A stretch of 64,000 nucleotides of DNA from Stictocephala bisonia. Taxonomy: Eukaryota > Arthropoda > Insecta > Hemiptera > Membracidae. The translations under genes and the position numbers were made by a program. The notes beneath the pieces were generated by a model. That model worked only from the letters and a program-made list of their open reading frames with translations. It was not told the DNA's origin and made no database searches. Positions 1 through 11,925 of this stretch are shown one piece after another; the first letter of the stretch is position 1, and each line of letters starts with the position of its first letter. The DNA is taken from assembly GCA_035578905.1 (NCBI GenBank), contig JAQJVL010000003.1, positions 10,359,743 to 10,423,742 on the forward strand, given 5' to 3'.

Positions 1-451
1 CAACATTTTCAAAGCTTGCAACTCGTCAATCACATAAAACTAAACATTAAAAACATAGAACACACGGTGACACGAACATAAAGTACATTTAGATAGCGCT
101 ATCATCCCGACCCGGCACTGGTTGGTAGAAGACTGGCTGGAGTGTTACGTCAGATCGTCCGCCCTCCTGCCGTTATCACTAATATTATCAGCTCGGTGGC
201 CAGCTGATTTTCCTGTTTGCAAAATTGTATTGAAGAGGGGGTGCGATTGGAACTGTAACTTCTCATTGAGGATATGTTGTTTTTCCTGTACATCATTATG
301 CATTTTATAAATCTCATGGTCTTCTACCAACCAGTGCCGGGTCGGGATGATAGCGCTATCTAAATGTACTTTATGTTCGTGTCACCGTGTGTTCTGTGTT
401 TTTAATGTTTAGTTTTATGTGATTGACGAGTTGCAAGCTTTGAAAATGTTG
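1..451. repeat. 133-bp inverted repeat with 185-bp spacer
   Basis: Bases 1-133 are the reverse complement of 319-451 with about one mismatch, separated by a 185-bp spacer. The left arm reaches the window edge and may continue beyond it. The right arm runs into a hairpin followed by GAAACATGT, an arrangement common at Penelope-like element termini. I see no recognisable protein in the spacer. An inverted junction of two Penelope-like terminal pieces is the likeliest origin. The repeat is seen directly; the family assignment is inference. Confidence 0.75.
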
Positions 452-500
452 TGATAGCAACGAAACATGTCAGCTTAATAAAGTGTTTTATTGGATTATT
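440..500 (+). other. Penelope-terminus-like, hammerhead-like motif
   Basis: A TGAAAA stretch (441-446) is followed by a small hairpin (GTTG 448-451 with CAAC 458-461) and then GAAACATGTC. Penelope-like elements often end with a hammerhead-ribozyme core of the form TGANGA, stem, GAAAC. The conserved TGANGA box is imperfect here, so this would be a decayed or non-catalytic version. A similar arrangement lies at 61216-61250. Confidence 0.3.
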
Positions 501-565
501 GACGGAGGTAAGAGTAGCCTAGTTTGTCAAAATAATAGTCCAGGGGCCATAAACATGAATTTTAA

Positions 566-735
566 TGTTCATTTGTCATTGGGCTATTAATTAATGACAC
601 TTTCTAAGGAATAGTCGGCCTTAGTTTGTAACAATGACTACATTCACTCATATACACTCATCACACTCATTCGAAATCCATATTCGCCCATATCTTGACG
701 ATCGGCGTCTTATGAATAAATAAAAATAAAATAAA
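566..735 (+). repeat. SINE body/tail fragment, copy 1
   Basis: This is nearly identical to 61036-61200 and ends in an ATAAA-rich tail. The distal copy continues upstream into a tRNA-like promoter, so this is a 5'-truncated SINE. A weaker relative of the tail (CTTATCTTGACGATACGG, then an A-rich end) lies at about 22500-22650. Confidence 0.75.
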
Positions 736-889
736 AAAAGATTCAACTTTTATTTCATGAAAATTGCTCAGTAAAATATTATTAATTTCTACAGATGTAT
801 CATTTTTTGAGTCAATATTGATTTTTCACAAAGCCACTCAGTTGATATGTGATTAATTTAGAATATATTCTGTTCTATAATTTCTTTAC

Positions 890-2010
890 AGTAATTACCA
901 CAGTTCTTTTGGCAAATTGATCTTTCCTCCAGATTCGGAATATTTACCATCACCTTTTCTCAAAAGTAGATCAGAAAAGTTTCAGCAGTTTCTTCGCCTC
1001 TAAGACGAACTCTCACTTTTTTTATACGAGAGAATTTTATTGTAACAGACACATCAAAATAAGTCATAATAATAAGAGTTTGACAGAAAAGTTTGAGGAA
1101 TTGTATGATGGGTGTAGAATAAACAGGATGGTTGTCAGTCCATAGGATTAGAGGAGCTTCTGGGTGGAGATGTTCTCATAGGTGAAAGAGATGTTGATGT
1201 CACAGCAAGTAAGACGTCGAAATGGCCTTCAAATTGTTTCCTCTCAACCGGAGACGTCGTTTATACGTTTCATTCTATCCATATTTGGCTATAAGTTTGC
1301 CATCACGATATATTTCAAACTCGAAGGGGGTAATGTCTTCGCTGCCTTGGTTCAAAGGAAACATGTTCACCATCTACCATATTCACAGCTTCAACTATTT
1401 CTTGAAAAAAGGCAAGACACATTAAAATGTCTTGAAAAAAAGGAAAAAGTAACTTCAACTACACAAACTTCAGAGAGAATTATTTACGTACAACTAAAAA
1501 CAATTTAAATCAAACTAATTTGTCAACAAATCAAAAATAATACAGTAATTCACATATTGATCAAATTTGTGTCATGTTTATGTTTTTGTGTCAGCTGTTT
1601 TAAATAAGTTACTAAATTAAGTCAATGCAAATTTTATTCTTATGGGGGAAAAATCTTTAGGGGGCTGTTTCTACTTCTCAGAAATGGAATTTAAAAATCC
1701 CTTTCTTAGCATGCACTAAAACCATAAATCGAAAGTACTGTACAAATATCAAGTTGCTATCTTTTACGGTTTACGCTATGCGTTGATTTTTAGATCGGCC
1801 TTTATAAATTTCTTATGGAGAGGTGTAAACTTTTAATAAATAACTCATGATTTTTACACTTCAACATTAAATGTCAAAAATCATTTCTTGGCACGCAACT
1901 AGACCCTAAAATGAAGGTACTGTCAAAATTTCAAAATACTACCAATTGTGGTATAGGTTCTGCATTGATATATAATTTTTCACTTCTTCTTTTATAAATT
2001 AATATAGATT
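890..2010 (-). repeat. Unclassified dispersed repeat, copy 1
   Basis: This segment is the reverse complement, with divergence and indels, of 21640-23130. Matching blocks include 1430-1530 against about 22318-22412, 1140-1260 against about 22690-22830, and the 1640-2000 segment against the tandem units at 21700-22200. Short open frames such as 1182-1508 are not conserved between the copies. I do not recognise the family. Confidence 0.65.
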
Positions 2011-3916
2011 TATGTTAGGTTATTATGCGTATTTTATAATAATATTTAAGAAATGTATGAATTGTGTTACAATAAATAATTAATTGGTTTCGGTAAAATA
2101 AGCTTTCAAACAAATAAAAACCATCTCAGAGTATGTTATATATTGTCTCTAACCCATTAATAACTCAACTGAGGATAAGGCAGGCGTGTGTGCCTTGTTT
2201 GGGCCTTTTACTATTTTCATCGTATCTGTTGATGCAAAGGGAAAAAAACAAAAACCCTTGGAAAAGGAAGTACAAGCGTACATTCAGTGTTGGAAGGAGG
2301 TTTTTGGATATTCTTGTGTTTTTCTGAGTGTCTTGAAAAAATGTTATTCAATAATTATAATTTGAGCAATTCAGCGTTTTCTTTAACAATGGAAAAGAAA
2401 GCCAAAGGAAAAATAAGTAAGTGGTTAGAGGAAAACAGTATTAAATGTATATAAGTACCTATTTCGAAAAGTGTTACCCGGATAAAAATGTCATAAAAAA
2501 ACAGTAAGGCTACGTTAATTACTGAAAGAACTATAAGTTTGAAGAATTACAAATTAAGAAAGGAAGGGGATTGTGGACAGATTGTCACGCCAACAAAAAT
2601 ACCTAAAAAAATAAAATATAAAACATAAAATTACAGTTGCATTTATGTCTTAACTTTGACTGTTTTTATCAAAATAAAAAAATTGTCTACAGAGGAGATA
2701 GGGTGATAATCGATTTCAAATTCCTTTTATGCTTAAATGAGCAATCTAAAAAAATAGTATTTGTAAATATTTTTAAAAAGACTTAATAAACAATAATAAG
2801 TTAAGATCAACAACTTACTGAACTTTTGGAACGAGACGGTCTCTAAAAAATAAATGTGACACTTATATATTATAAAACACCTACAGTATTGTTTTATTTG
2901 ATTTGATATCCTGTTCAAATAACAGAAAAATAATAACTGGCTTTATGCTTGTAATTTTCATTGCCTAACAATATAAATTCAACTTTAAACAACATAAGTA
3001 TGTGTATCTATATACATATATATATATACACACAGTGTAGAACTGTTCCTCTAAAAGTGCAGAAAACTGTGACATTATATGAGCGAAATCATTTGGTGTG
3101 GTTATTCTACTAAAAATTGGTTGCTATATCTACCTATCATATGAATTCTTTCATCTACCACTAATCAGCTGGAATTGTAATTATGGAAGAACAGTATTTT
3201 TGTTTTTATTTGTTGTTTTTTTTCCACCCAGGTGTCTTATCACCCATGTGTCGTCAATGGAAATTCTTGTGATCCATTTGACATTTTCTTGTGTCTCCCG
3301 TCTGAGTCTGTCTCAGTCATGTGTATTGTGTATACCTTGTGTCAAATAATGCCATAACATAGTCCTATTGCATTGATGTCCCAACCTTGGATGTTATATT
3401 TTTATTTCTGGATGAAAAAAGATAACTGTTTATGACCTAAGTAAAAAATTAATTTTATATAAAAATGATGCTCCATAATATTATGAAAATACGTGCTTTA
3501 CAATCTCTAGTTAAGTTAACCCTAAATAGTACAATTTTAAAACAATCCCGAACGAATATTAAAAGTAACAGTTGTCTTTATTTAGTTAATTACAATCATT
3601 CAATATACACAACTGAACATAAGTATGCATTAAACCAGTAAGTATTGTGAATTATTTATAATAAAAGTTAGGCTTATTTATCCCAATTATTTGCCAAGTT
3701 AACTTTTAAGTACACAACAATTATTTCTTTGTTCTGCTAATAAGATAAATCAACTCAGTTAAAATCAACCATAGTAGGCCTATTGTATGCTTAAAAACGA
3801 AATAGGATATAACAAGTCATTACCACTTTACTCATACTTTGGTATTTATATAGTTCAGGGGCTTGTCGATTTTTCAGCTGACATTTCTTTTACATAGTAG
3901 AGAAATAAATATTGAT
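2011..3916. other. AT-rich non-coding DNA
   Basis: No gene is supported. There is a short AT/CA microsatellite near 3007-3034 and scattered short open frames with no recognisable domains. Confidence 0.6.
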
Positions 3917-4712
3917 TCAAGATTTGGTAATTATGCACTTTCTTGCCACCTCTGAAAATACAATTTCATGTTGAAAAAGTGGTGAAAAATGAGTTTATAT
4001 TTCTTGAGGAGTTTGATTACATCCGCGGAAAACTCGTTTTTTACCGAAAAATCCGAAAACTAGTTTTTTATCTGATAGTGAATAAACCTATTTTTTTTTA
4101 AATTGTTATTTTTCGAAATTTTTTTTCATTTCTCGTGTTTTTTGTGCTGAACTCAAATATATAACTGGTTTTGTAGAAAAATTATTTTTTCAGCGTGAAA
4201 ATGCATGTTTCACTGACATAACCAAACATTACCTAACTTATCCTAATTGTCTATTTTCGTAATTTGAGTTAAATTTGAGTGTTTGGCCTCCGTGACGGCC
4301 TGCCGGCGTCACTCCGGCGGGAATTTGGGTGAATTCGGTTTTTGTGATTAATAGTCGTTGTATATAATGATCGCGTAATGGCCGCTAATCGTGATCCACA
4401 GTGATAGTAGTTTTTCCATTATATCTCGAGAAATATTTGTAATAGACCAAAATAGTTTTCAAGTTTGTATTCAGCGCAAAAAAACACATCAAAATTAAAA
4501 AAATATGATTAAAATACCATTTAAATTAACGGAAATATGACAAAAATACTAAAAGTTGTGACATTGGTTTTTTCGAATTTTTCGATAAAATACGTTATTT
4601 CCGCAGAATAAAAAGCATATCGCGTGAAAATACAGCCAATTCTAGACCCATTTCAAGCAAAATGTTCCAAATTTGTTTGGTGGCAAGAAACTGCATAAAT
4701 ACCCAAGATTTT
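3917..4712. mobile_element. MITE-like element with ~33-bp inverted termini
   Basis: The end at 3917-3950 (…CTTTCTTGCCACC) is inverted at 4679-4712 (GGTGGCAAGAAAC…) with a few mismatches. About 0.8 kb of non-coding DNA lies between, including a GC-rich palindromic core near 4290-4320. There is no transposase. Termini and size fit a non-autonomous DNA transposon. I cannot assign a superfamily, and no clean target duplication is visible. Confidence 0.6.
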
Positions 4713-4966
4713 TACTGTCATAAAATATATAACAGTGCATGGAAATCTAATAAACATATAATAGAGTAAATCTATTAATAGTCACTCTATTATAGTCTCA
4801 GGTTATTTGTTTGAGGATATTTAATTGTTTTATACCTATAATTGAAAAGTATACAGAGAAAAATGTTTAACAAATCTGTATACGACCTGGCTTTTGTATA
4901 ATCCTTTTTATTCTATTGATGAGTTTTTCAACTTGAAAAACATTGACTTTTAACATTAATAATATA

Positions 4967-5274
4967 TGTAAAGTACAATTACACTTTTCTACTCATAATA
5001 TAATTTTTACTAGAGATTGATTATTCAGTGGAAATAATAATAAAACTAAACGTTTTAGGTACTGATAAACTTTTACTCTGGAACACAAATTAAATTGTAC
5101 AATTCTTTTCCTTCAACAATAAAACTGTCTAATATTTAACATCTGTCGATAATATTCTTTTAAATCAACAAATTAAATAATAACATAACATAAAAGGCAT
5201 AGAGCAAATATTAAATTTTAGTAAATAATTTACCAAACAGCTGTTTTAATACATGAAAATTATAGTCCATTTCA
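4967..5274 (-). repeat. BEL/Pao 3' LTR
   Basis: 308 bp, matching 10716-11023 with about one substitution (AAATTAAAT here, AAATGAAAT there). Termini are TG...CA. Confidence 0.93.
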
Positions 5275-5287
5275 TTCTCCCACCTTG
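5275..5287 (-). other. BEL/Pao polypurine tract
   Basis: Read on the minus strand, AAGGTGGGAGAA directly precedes the 3' LTR. This is the expected place and composition for the plus-strand primer. Confidence 0.75.
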
Positions 5288-5322
5288 AGTAATTTACAAT
5301 TAATTACTCAACTTGTATTCCC

Positions 5323-8300
5323 TCATATGTCGTACTTGTTGGGTTTGTTTATAATTCTTCCTGATCGAGTTTTAATAATATTTTTGTTTTCCTCGTAATT
5401 TATTTTTGCTTCTTCTTCTAATGAGTTTGCTTTCCTTTTCATTACTTCAGACTCTTTGCTTGATATTTCCAAATGATAAAGTTTTTGAACAGGTCTTGTA
5501 AGAGTTCCTTGTGAAGTTTTCACTTTAGCTACTCGTATAACTCCTTCCTTATCAGGCATCACTTCCACAACAACAGCTAGAGGCCAATCCACTCGCTTGA
5601 GATTATTGCATTCAATCAGAACAACATCACCAACTTGCAATACACTATCTCTCTTCTTTAAGTTTATTCGTTGAGTAAGTTGTCCCAAATATTCTTGCTT
5701 GAATCGCTCTCTCAACTCTTGTTTCAATGTACGTAGGTATTTCAATCTTCTATTGAGACTTGTTTCATCCAATTGATCTAAATCAGGAACACCAATTTCT
5801 CTGAGGTCTTGTAAAAAATGATTAGGTGTAAGTGGTAATAGCTCTTCCAGTCCATCATAGATGTATGTGAGTGGTCTCGAATTTATCACCGCTTCACAAT
5901 CGCAAAGTATTGTTATCATTTCTTGATAACTAAGACTGGCTCGTCCTAGTGTTCTTCTTAAGAGTTCTTTGAGAATCCGAACTATCCTTTCCCACCAGCC
6001 ACCCCACCAAGGAGATGCTGGAGGAATCATTTTCCATTTAATGTGGTTTGGCGGAACTAAATTTCTTGATATCGTCCCAATTTATTTCTTCTAGCAAATT
6101 TCTTGCGCCAACATAATTAGTTCCGTTGTCAGAATAAATTGTGGCTGGTCTTCCTCGACGAGCAATGAATCTTCTCAAGGCTTGCAGAAATGATTCCGAG
6201 GATAGAGAAGTTACCAATTCAAAATGGACAGCCCTATACACAGCACATGTGAAGATGCATATCCAAGCTTTTTTCTTTTTCTTCAGGTAAAGAGGTCCTG
6301 CAAAATCAGATCCAGTTACTTCGAATACTGAACAATCTTTCATACGATCCATAGGTAAGGTACCTGTGATCGGTTCCATTTTTTGACTCTTTTGTCGTTT
6401 GCATTTAACACATTTTGATATTGCATTTCTCACAGTTTTTTCTTCCTCCCAAAATCCAGTATTTATCTCTTAAAATGTTTAACAGAATTTGAAACACCCG
6501 CATGACAGTTGTTGACATGACAATCTAAAATCAACGCTTTTACGGTTGGATGATGAGCTGGTAATAATATTGGAAACCTAACTCCAAAAGCTGCATCTTC
6601 TTTCTTGCAGAGTTTAGTTTTTAGTCTGATCAAGCCATTTTTCATCGATAAAAGGATCCAAACATGAAATGTTCTTGTCATTAACTCCATTGAAAGACTC
6701 CTGCTGTATTAAATTGAGCAGTGTCCTTTCTGCTTTTATAGTTTCATCTGCTGTAATTTCTCCTGACATCCGAAGGTCTTTCTCTGTTTTGCAGTTTTGA
6801 GCAAATCTATAAATCCAGGCTATTAATCTCACATTCTGTTTGAATTTTGAGAAATAATCAGAGTACCATTTGTCATTTGTCTGGTTGTTAATCATGCATT
6901 TTGTTCTGTTAGTCTCTTTTCTTTTTCAATTTCTTCTGAATTCAAATTTATTTCACCTTTTGTAGGCCATTCTTCTGGTACAAACTTCAACCATTCTGGT
7001 CCCTCCCACCATTTTGATTTTAAAAAATACTGAGTGTCACAGCCTCTTGACGGGAGGTCAGCTGGGTTGAATTCTCCTTTGATGTAATTCCAATTCTCAA
7101 CTTCTTAATTTCTGACACTCGATTCCATACAAAGACTTTCCAATTACATTCTTGTCTTATCCACCCTAATACAGTTGTCGAATCTGTCCAATAAAAGATA
7201 GGAATGTTCTGCCAGTTCAAAGATTTTACAATTGTCTCAGTCAAACGTACTCCCACCGTTGCGGCTAACAATTCTAGTCTAGGAATGCTAAGACTTTTCA
7301 AAGGTGCCACCCTAGACTTTGATGCTAATAGTTGAACTGTCACTTTGTTTTCGGTTTCAACTCTCAAGAATATCACTGCTGCATATGCATCTTTACTAGC
7401 ATCGCAGAACGTATGGATAGTACAACCTACTGAAGTATCTTCTATTCCTAACCATCTAGGTATTTTTACGTATTGAAGACTAAGTAATTCATCAAACCAT
7501 TGTAAAAATCTCTCAGCAGTTTTAGGTTCAACATCAGTATCCCAATCTATTTTCTTATCCCACATCTTCTGTAGTAGCAATTTCGGGTATAACATACCAG
7601 GAGAAATGAAGCCTAAGGGGTCAAATATTCTATGAGATACTGACAATATTTCTCTCTTTGGTAATGTGATTGCGGTCAAAATCTTTAATACAGTCTAATC
7701 CTACAAATAATTGATCATTTTGATAGTCCCATTTTACACCTAATACATTGACTATTGAAGGTTCACTTCCATTCGAAGATTGACCAGTTGCAATCCATCC
7801 ACGAAGATCAAATTTCCCTCTGCCATTACTGTAGTAGCAACAGCTATAAATTTGTCAACCTCTGGAACAGTATTTACACTAGTTGAGACGTTGTCAACAT
7901 AAAAACTCTTCTGCAATTTCTGAACTAAATTTATATCTCCACTAAGTTTTGTGGTTGCTTTCTGAAGATGAAGATCAATTACTGCTCCCCAATAAGAACG
8001 GACTGCATTTCACTCCAAATACTACCCGTTTATGTCTATATACAATTATCTCATCATTACTGTTGTACCATAAAAAACGAAGTTTTGTCGATATCCTCTC
8101 CGTTTACTGCTATCTGTAAGAATGCTTTAGCGATGTCTGCAACTACTCCAAATCTTCCTTCTCTGAAACGAAGCATAACTGTCGGAATCAGTTCTATTAG
8201 GTTAGGTCCACACTCCAAGCAATCATTTAGTGAAGGCTGGTTTCTGTCTCTAGCAGATGCATCGAATACTGGTCGAATTCTCGTCGTCTGGCTGCTCTCT

Positions 8301-9368
8301 TTCACAACAGGTCTATGTGGTAAGTAATGACAGTCTTTATCCAACTCATCACTCGGTACGATTTCGATTATGCCTTGTTCTTTCCAGTCCTTGAACACAG
8401 AGTCATATTCAGAAAACAAGTCCTTGTTTTTAAGCCTTTTACATACTGATTGAAGTCTTTTCTCAGCCAATACTTTGTTTGTTGGTAGAGGAGGATGGTT
8501 GTCAATGAATGGAAGTTTGACTTCATAACGTCCCTCTTTATTAATAATTGTTGTTTGCAGAAAATGATCCTGGACGTCCATTTGAATTCCCTTCACCGAT
8601 TGGTGCTCAGGAGGTTCTTTTATCCCGATCAAGTCTAGATTCCATAAATCTGCAATGTTTGCATCTTGAATAAACATACTGGTTACAAGAGAAGACAAAC
8701 AATCGCTTAAGTCTGTTGGGCCTCCTGGTACTTTACCCATCAATGTCCATCCTAGAAGTGTATTCATGGCCACTAGTCCAGAATCCAGTTGGAGACGATC
8801 TCCTGTATACAGTTTACCTGCCACATCAGCCTCCTATTAAAATACTAATTGGTAAATTTGACTCTTCAATATCGGTCAAATGGATGCCTTTACTAACCAA
8901 CTCTTTTAACCAAGGCCCGTTGGTTACATGATTGATATTCCCACAAATCTTAGGCTGACTCAACACTTCAAAGTTACACCTGTACGAATCATCTTTGTTT
9001 GAAAGATGAACTCTATATTTGTTATGGATGTTTTCTGCAGTTTTCACATTACCAAACAAAGAATGTACTATTCTTTCTTGGCCCAAAGATTTGTATTCAA
9101 TATCACAAGCTACAGTCTGAGCTATATACGAACGCTCAGAGCCTATATCAAACAACAAGCGCACAGGTATGGTGGAGTTGGTATTAGGATTTCTCAGGTT
9201 AGCTATTAAGGTCTGCATAAAGACTCGGGGATGAGATACATTGTTAGAATGGTTAGGTCTACTAGATAACACATTATCTTGTAACTGAGCACAAGTTACT
9301 TTAGCCTCAGGTTTCAACATATTAGTAGGCCTAGAAACATTACTATTTACATGAAAATTAGGGCACAT
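5323..9368 (-). pseudogene. pol: BEL/Pao pol, frame-broken
   Basis: This is the polyprotein region of the BEL/Pao element, in domain order from right to left. 9368-8826 carries the aspartic protease (LLFDIGSERSYIA, where the usual DSGS appears as DIGS). 8824 to about 7690 is the reverse transcriptase, with an FYVDN-type catalytic box near 7890. 7679-7020 is the connection/RNase H region. 6895-6463 holds the integrase zinc-binding part, 6433-6038 the integrase core (SDNGTNYVGA), and 6030-5323 the integrase C-terminus with the Pao-typical PPASPWWGGWWER. At least five frame changes separate the blocks, so as given it is not translatable. Real decay or homopolymer indels could each explain this. 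Confidence 0.88.
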
Positions 9369-9380
9369 GACGACAAAGTG

Positions 9381-10649
9381 TCATTTTTTACACAGAGGAC
9401 ATTTCAAACTAGATTTGCATTGTTTAATGCTGTGGCCTGGTTTTAAGCAACAAAAACAACACCTCTTTTCTTTTATGATTTGAGTTTTTTCATCTAGAGC
9501 CATTTTCTGAGCTGAGAAACAATCTGAACTTTTATGTGATTTTTCACAAAATATGCAAATCAAGGATTTGTCGTACTTACCGAAAGACACCAAGCTAGCA
9601 GCAGTAGAAGTAGAAGGCTTCATATCTTGTGTCTGTGAAAAAGATTTTTTAGTCTGCTTACTTTCCTTGTGATTCGAGTTTATACCTGTTCCAAAACCAG
9701 ACATTGCCAATCCAATTCTTTGTTCACTCTCTACTTCTGAAAGCATAAATTTCATTAAATTGTTCAAGCGATCCTGAGGACTTTTCCCTGTACGATGGAA
9801 ACTTCGTTGCCAAGCTCTTAAGAGGTCTTCCGGCATGCAGGACTCTACCATTGGGTATAGAAGAGACGCGCATTTGTCAGTTGTCACACCTAGAGTTTCT
9901 AAATTTCTTAAATGAGACTCAAGTTTATCATACAAAGCTTGGAGAGACATCTGGTTATTACTTTCTAGTGAATTTGTTAGGACTATCTTAAGCAGCTCTC
10001 TAACATATACCTCTACTAATAAATCATCTTTACCAAATCGGGTTTTCAAACTTTCAGTTACTTTAGAATAGTTTGGTCCAATTGGTGGGAAGCTTTGAAC
10101 AACTTCATAGGCCCTAGTACCAGGTACTATACACTGCAAGAGGTACTGAAATTTATCTGCTGGTGTAATGCTAGGGTCTATATCTATTTTCTCAAACTGG
10201 CTCCAAAAAGGTAGCCAATTGATAAGTTCCCCGTCAAATTTCTTGATTTCAATTTTTGGAAGTCTATAGGTTCTTTTATTTAATATTGAATTATAGTTGG
10301 CGTCAGAACCTAGTCCTAAGTTGTTAGAGCTTACTTGACTTAATGCCTCCTCTTGTTTTAAAATTTTTTGAACTTTTAGCCGAATGGACTCATAATTACC
10401 TACATACTTATCTGTGTTTGTTGTTTCAGCTAGAAAATCATTTTCAGTTGTATTTTCATCATTCAACAGCAAGTCCCTTATTTCTTTATCAATAGCTTGT
10501 AGTTCATCAGCTTTTTGTTGTAGAATGTTGAAGGATACTTCTATTTCAGCCAAATCAAGAGGATCATTTTCAAACAGTTCTTTTATACTGTTTACATTTC
10601 TTGTAAAAACACTACGCAATAAAGTCCTTTGCCGCTTCAGTATATCCAT
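9381..10649 (-). CDS. gag: BEL/Pao Gag
   Basis: A 422-aa capsid/nucleocapsid protein. The N-terminal half is helical and charged. The middle resembles the retrotransposon Gag DUF1759 region (…FDGELINWLPFWSQFE…), as in BEL/Pao Gags. The C-terminus has zinc-knuckle-like cysteines (CCFCCLKPGHSIKQC, then CPLC). A TGA stop ends this ORF only four codons upstream of, and in the same frame as, the protease ORF. BEL elements normally encode one continuous Gag-Pol, so the TGA may be a CGA-to-TGA change or a readthrough site. Confidence 0.85.
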   Translation of the reverse strand: MDILKRQRTLLRSVFTRNVNSIKELFENDPLDLAEIEVSFNILQQKADELQAIDKEIRDLLLNDENTTENDFLAETTNTDKYVGNYESIRLKVQKILKQEEALSQVSSNNLGLGSDANYNSILNKRTYRLPKIEIKKFDGELINWLPFWSQFEKIDIDPSITPADKFQYLLQCIVPGTRAYEVVQSFPPIGPNYSKVTESLKTRFGKDDLLVEVYVRELLKIVLTNSLESNNQMSLQALYDKLESHLRNLETLGVTTDKCASLLYPMVESCMPEDLLRAWQRSFHRTGKSPQDRLNNLMKFMLSEVESEQRIGLAMSGFGTGINSNHKESKQTKKSFSQTQDMKPSTSTAASLVSFGKYDKSLICIFCEKSHKSSDCFSAQKMALDEKTQIIKEKRCCFCCLKPGHSIKQCKSSLKCPLCKK

Positions 10650-10694
10650 GTTCTTGACCTAATTCTACCTGGTTTAGTATTTAATAAATTTCCA

Positions 10695-10715
10695 ATCCTG
10701 TCACGGTCGCCAAAT
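10695..10715 (-). other. BEL/Pao primer-binding site
   Basis: On the minus strand, TGGCGACCGTGACAGG follows the 5' LTR after two or three bases. It starts with TGG, as expected for pairing with a tRNA CCA end. This sequence is common in BEL/Pao elements. I do not assign the tRNA isoacceptor. Confidence 0.75.
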
Positions 10716-11023
10716 TGTAAAGTACAATTACACTTTTCTACTCATAATATAATTTTTACTAGAGATTGATTATTCAGTGGAAATAATAATAAAACTAAAC
10801 GTTTTAGGTACTGATAAACTTTTACTCTGGAACACAAATTAAATTGTACAATTCTTTTCCTTCAACAATAAAACTGTCTAATATTTAACATCTGTCGATA
10901 ATATTCTTTTAAATCAACAAATGAAATAATAACATAACATAAAAGGCATAGAGCAAATATTAAATTTTAGTAAATAATTTACCAAACAGCTGTTTTAATA
11001 CATGAAAATTATAGTCCATTTCA
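10716..11023 (-). repeat. BEL/Pao 5' LTR
   Basis: 308 bp, near-identical to 4967-5274. It is the 5' LTR in element orientation because the PBS adjoins it. Confidence 0.93.
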
Positions 11024-11701
11024 TTATATCTGTGTTTTAGCAATTATATTCTGTAGAGTTTACATTGATATTTTTGATTCTATTTGTTATAGAAATAACA
11101 AATTATTAATATATTTTTGGACTTAGTATGCTGTACTATGACTTTGTCGATACTGTAATATGTAACATGGCTATAAACAATTTATTGGTTGATATGGTAA
11201 GAACTGAAATATAAAACAGTTAGAATTCTAATTGACATAAGAGGCAAAAGGAGCCTTAATAGGAGTGAGGAATCATCTGGTGTAAAGAAGTTTGTTATCA
11301 TTACAGAGTTATGTTGAGGTTATATTATAATTTAATATGCTAGAATATTGTGTTTTTAATTTGTTATATTTGAAATCAATATAATTTAATCATAGTGTTC
11401 ATTGACCTGCCTTCAAATTGAAATAATATTTATTACTAATTATATAAAAATGTTATACAACAATGTATATTTACACATTGCTATTTTTAAAAGATATGCT
11501 TTTATAGTGTTAGGAGGCGGGGTGGTGGGATATTTCCCCTCCGTTGCAGTAATACTACTGGTGACAAAGTGGTAGAATGTTTTACTTACTATGCTGAAAT
11601 CCCTTTATGCGCTTAACAGTAATAAACACAAAGGTTGTTTTCTATCCTGCCTAATTGTAGTTTAGCCATCTATTATAACTGTAAAATTTATTATTTTTCA
11701 G
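11024..11701. other. AT-rich non-coding DNA before a ferredoxin exon
   Basis: No coding signal is seen. It ends in a polypyrimidine tract and TTTTTCAG acceptor at 11691-11701. It is probably the 3' part of an upstream ferredoxin intron. Confidence 0.5.
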
Positions 11702-11814
11702 ATACACAATTACATTTGTAAAAGCTAATGGTGAAAAAGTTACAGCCAAAGGAAACGAAGGCGAGACTCTTCTTGATGTAGTAGTAAACAATAATCTAGA
11801 TTTTGATGGTTTTG
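11702..11814 (+). CDS. FDX1-like: Mitochondrial ferredoxin (adrenodoxin-like), internal exon
   Basis: This exon encodes the start of the mature [2Fe-2S] fold. After one split-codon base it reads YTITFVKANGEKVTAKG..., continues through GETLLDVVVNNNLD and stops at DFDGFG. That matches the β-strand, LLDVV helix and DGFGACEG approach of adrenodoxin. It has an AG acceptor (TTTTTCAG) and a GTGAGT donor. The last base is the first of a Gly codon completed in the exon at 19873. The protein passes electrons from ferredoxin reductase in the mitochondrial matrix to cytochrome P450s and Fe-S biogenesis. The targeting-peptide exon lies upstream and was not identified. Confidence 0.9.
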
Positions 11815-11925
11815 GTGAGTATTTCAGCTGATAACAGATTGTTATTTGTTGATCAAGTAAGTTAGAACAAACAAAATATTAGCATTAGTTAGGTTCTATT
11901 TAAAAAAATTCGTTAGCTATGTTAA

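Larger units (their letters stand above)
4967..11023 (-). mobile_element. BEL/Pao LTR retrotransposon
   Basis: This 6.06-kb element lies on the minus strand. Its two 308-bp LTRs (4967-5274 and 10716-11023) differ by about one base, so insertion looks recent. It has TG...CA termini, a primer-binding site next to the 5' LTR, a purine tract next to the 3' LTR, a gag ORF and a pol region with BEL-type protease, reverse transcriptase, RNase H and integrase. Flanks show only an approximate duplication (ATATA / TTATA). It lies upstream of the first visible ferredoxin exon. Pol is broken by several frameshifts. Given the near-identical LTRs, these may partly be consensus errors. Confidence 0.93.

Noticed and set aside
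1182..1508. 108-aa plus-strand open frame
   Set aside because: It is not preserved in the related copy at 21.6-23.1 kb and has no recognisable domain.
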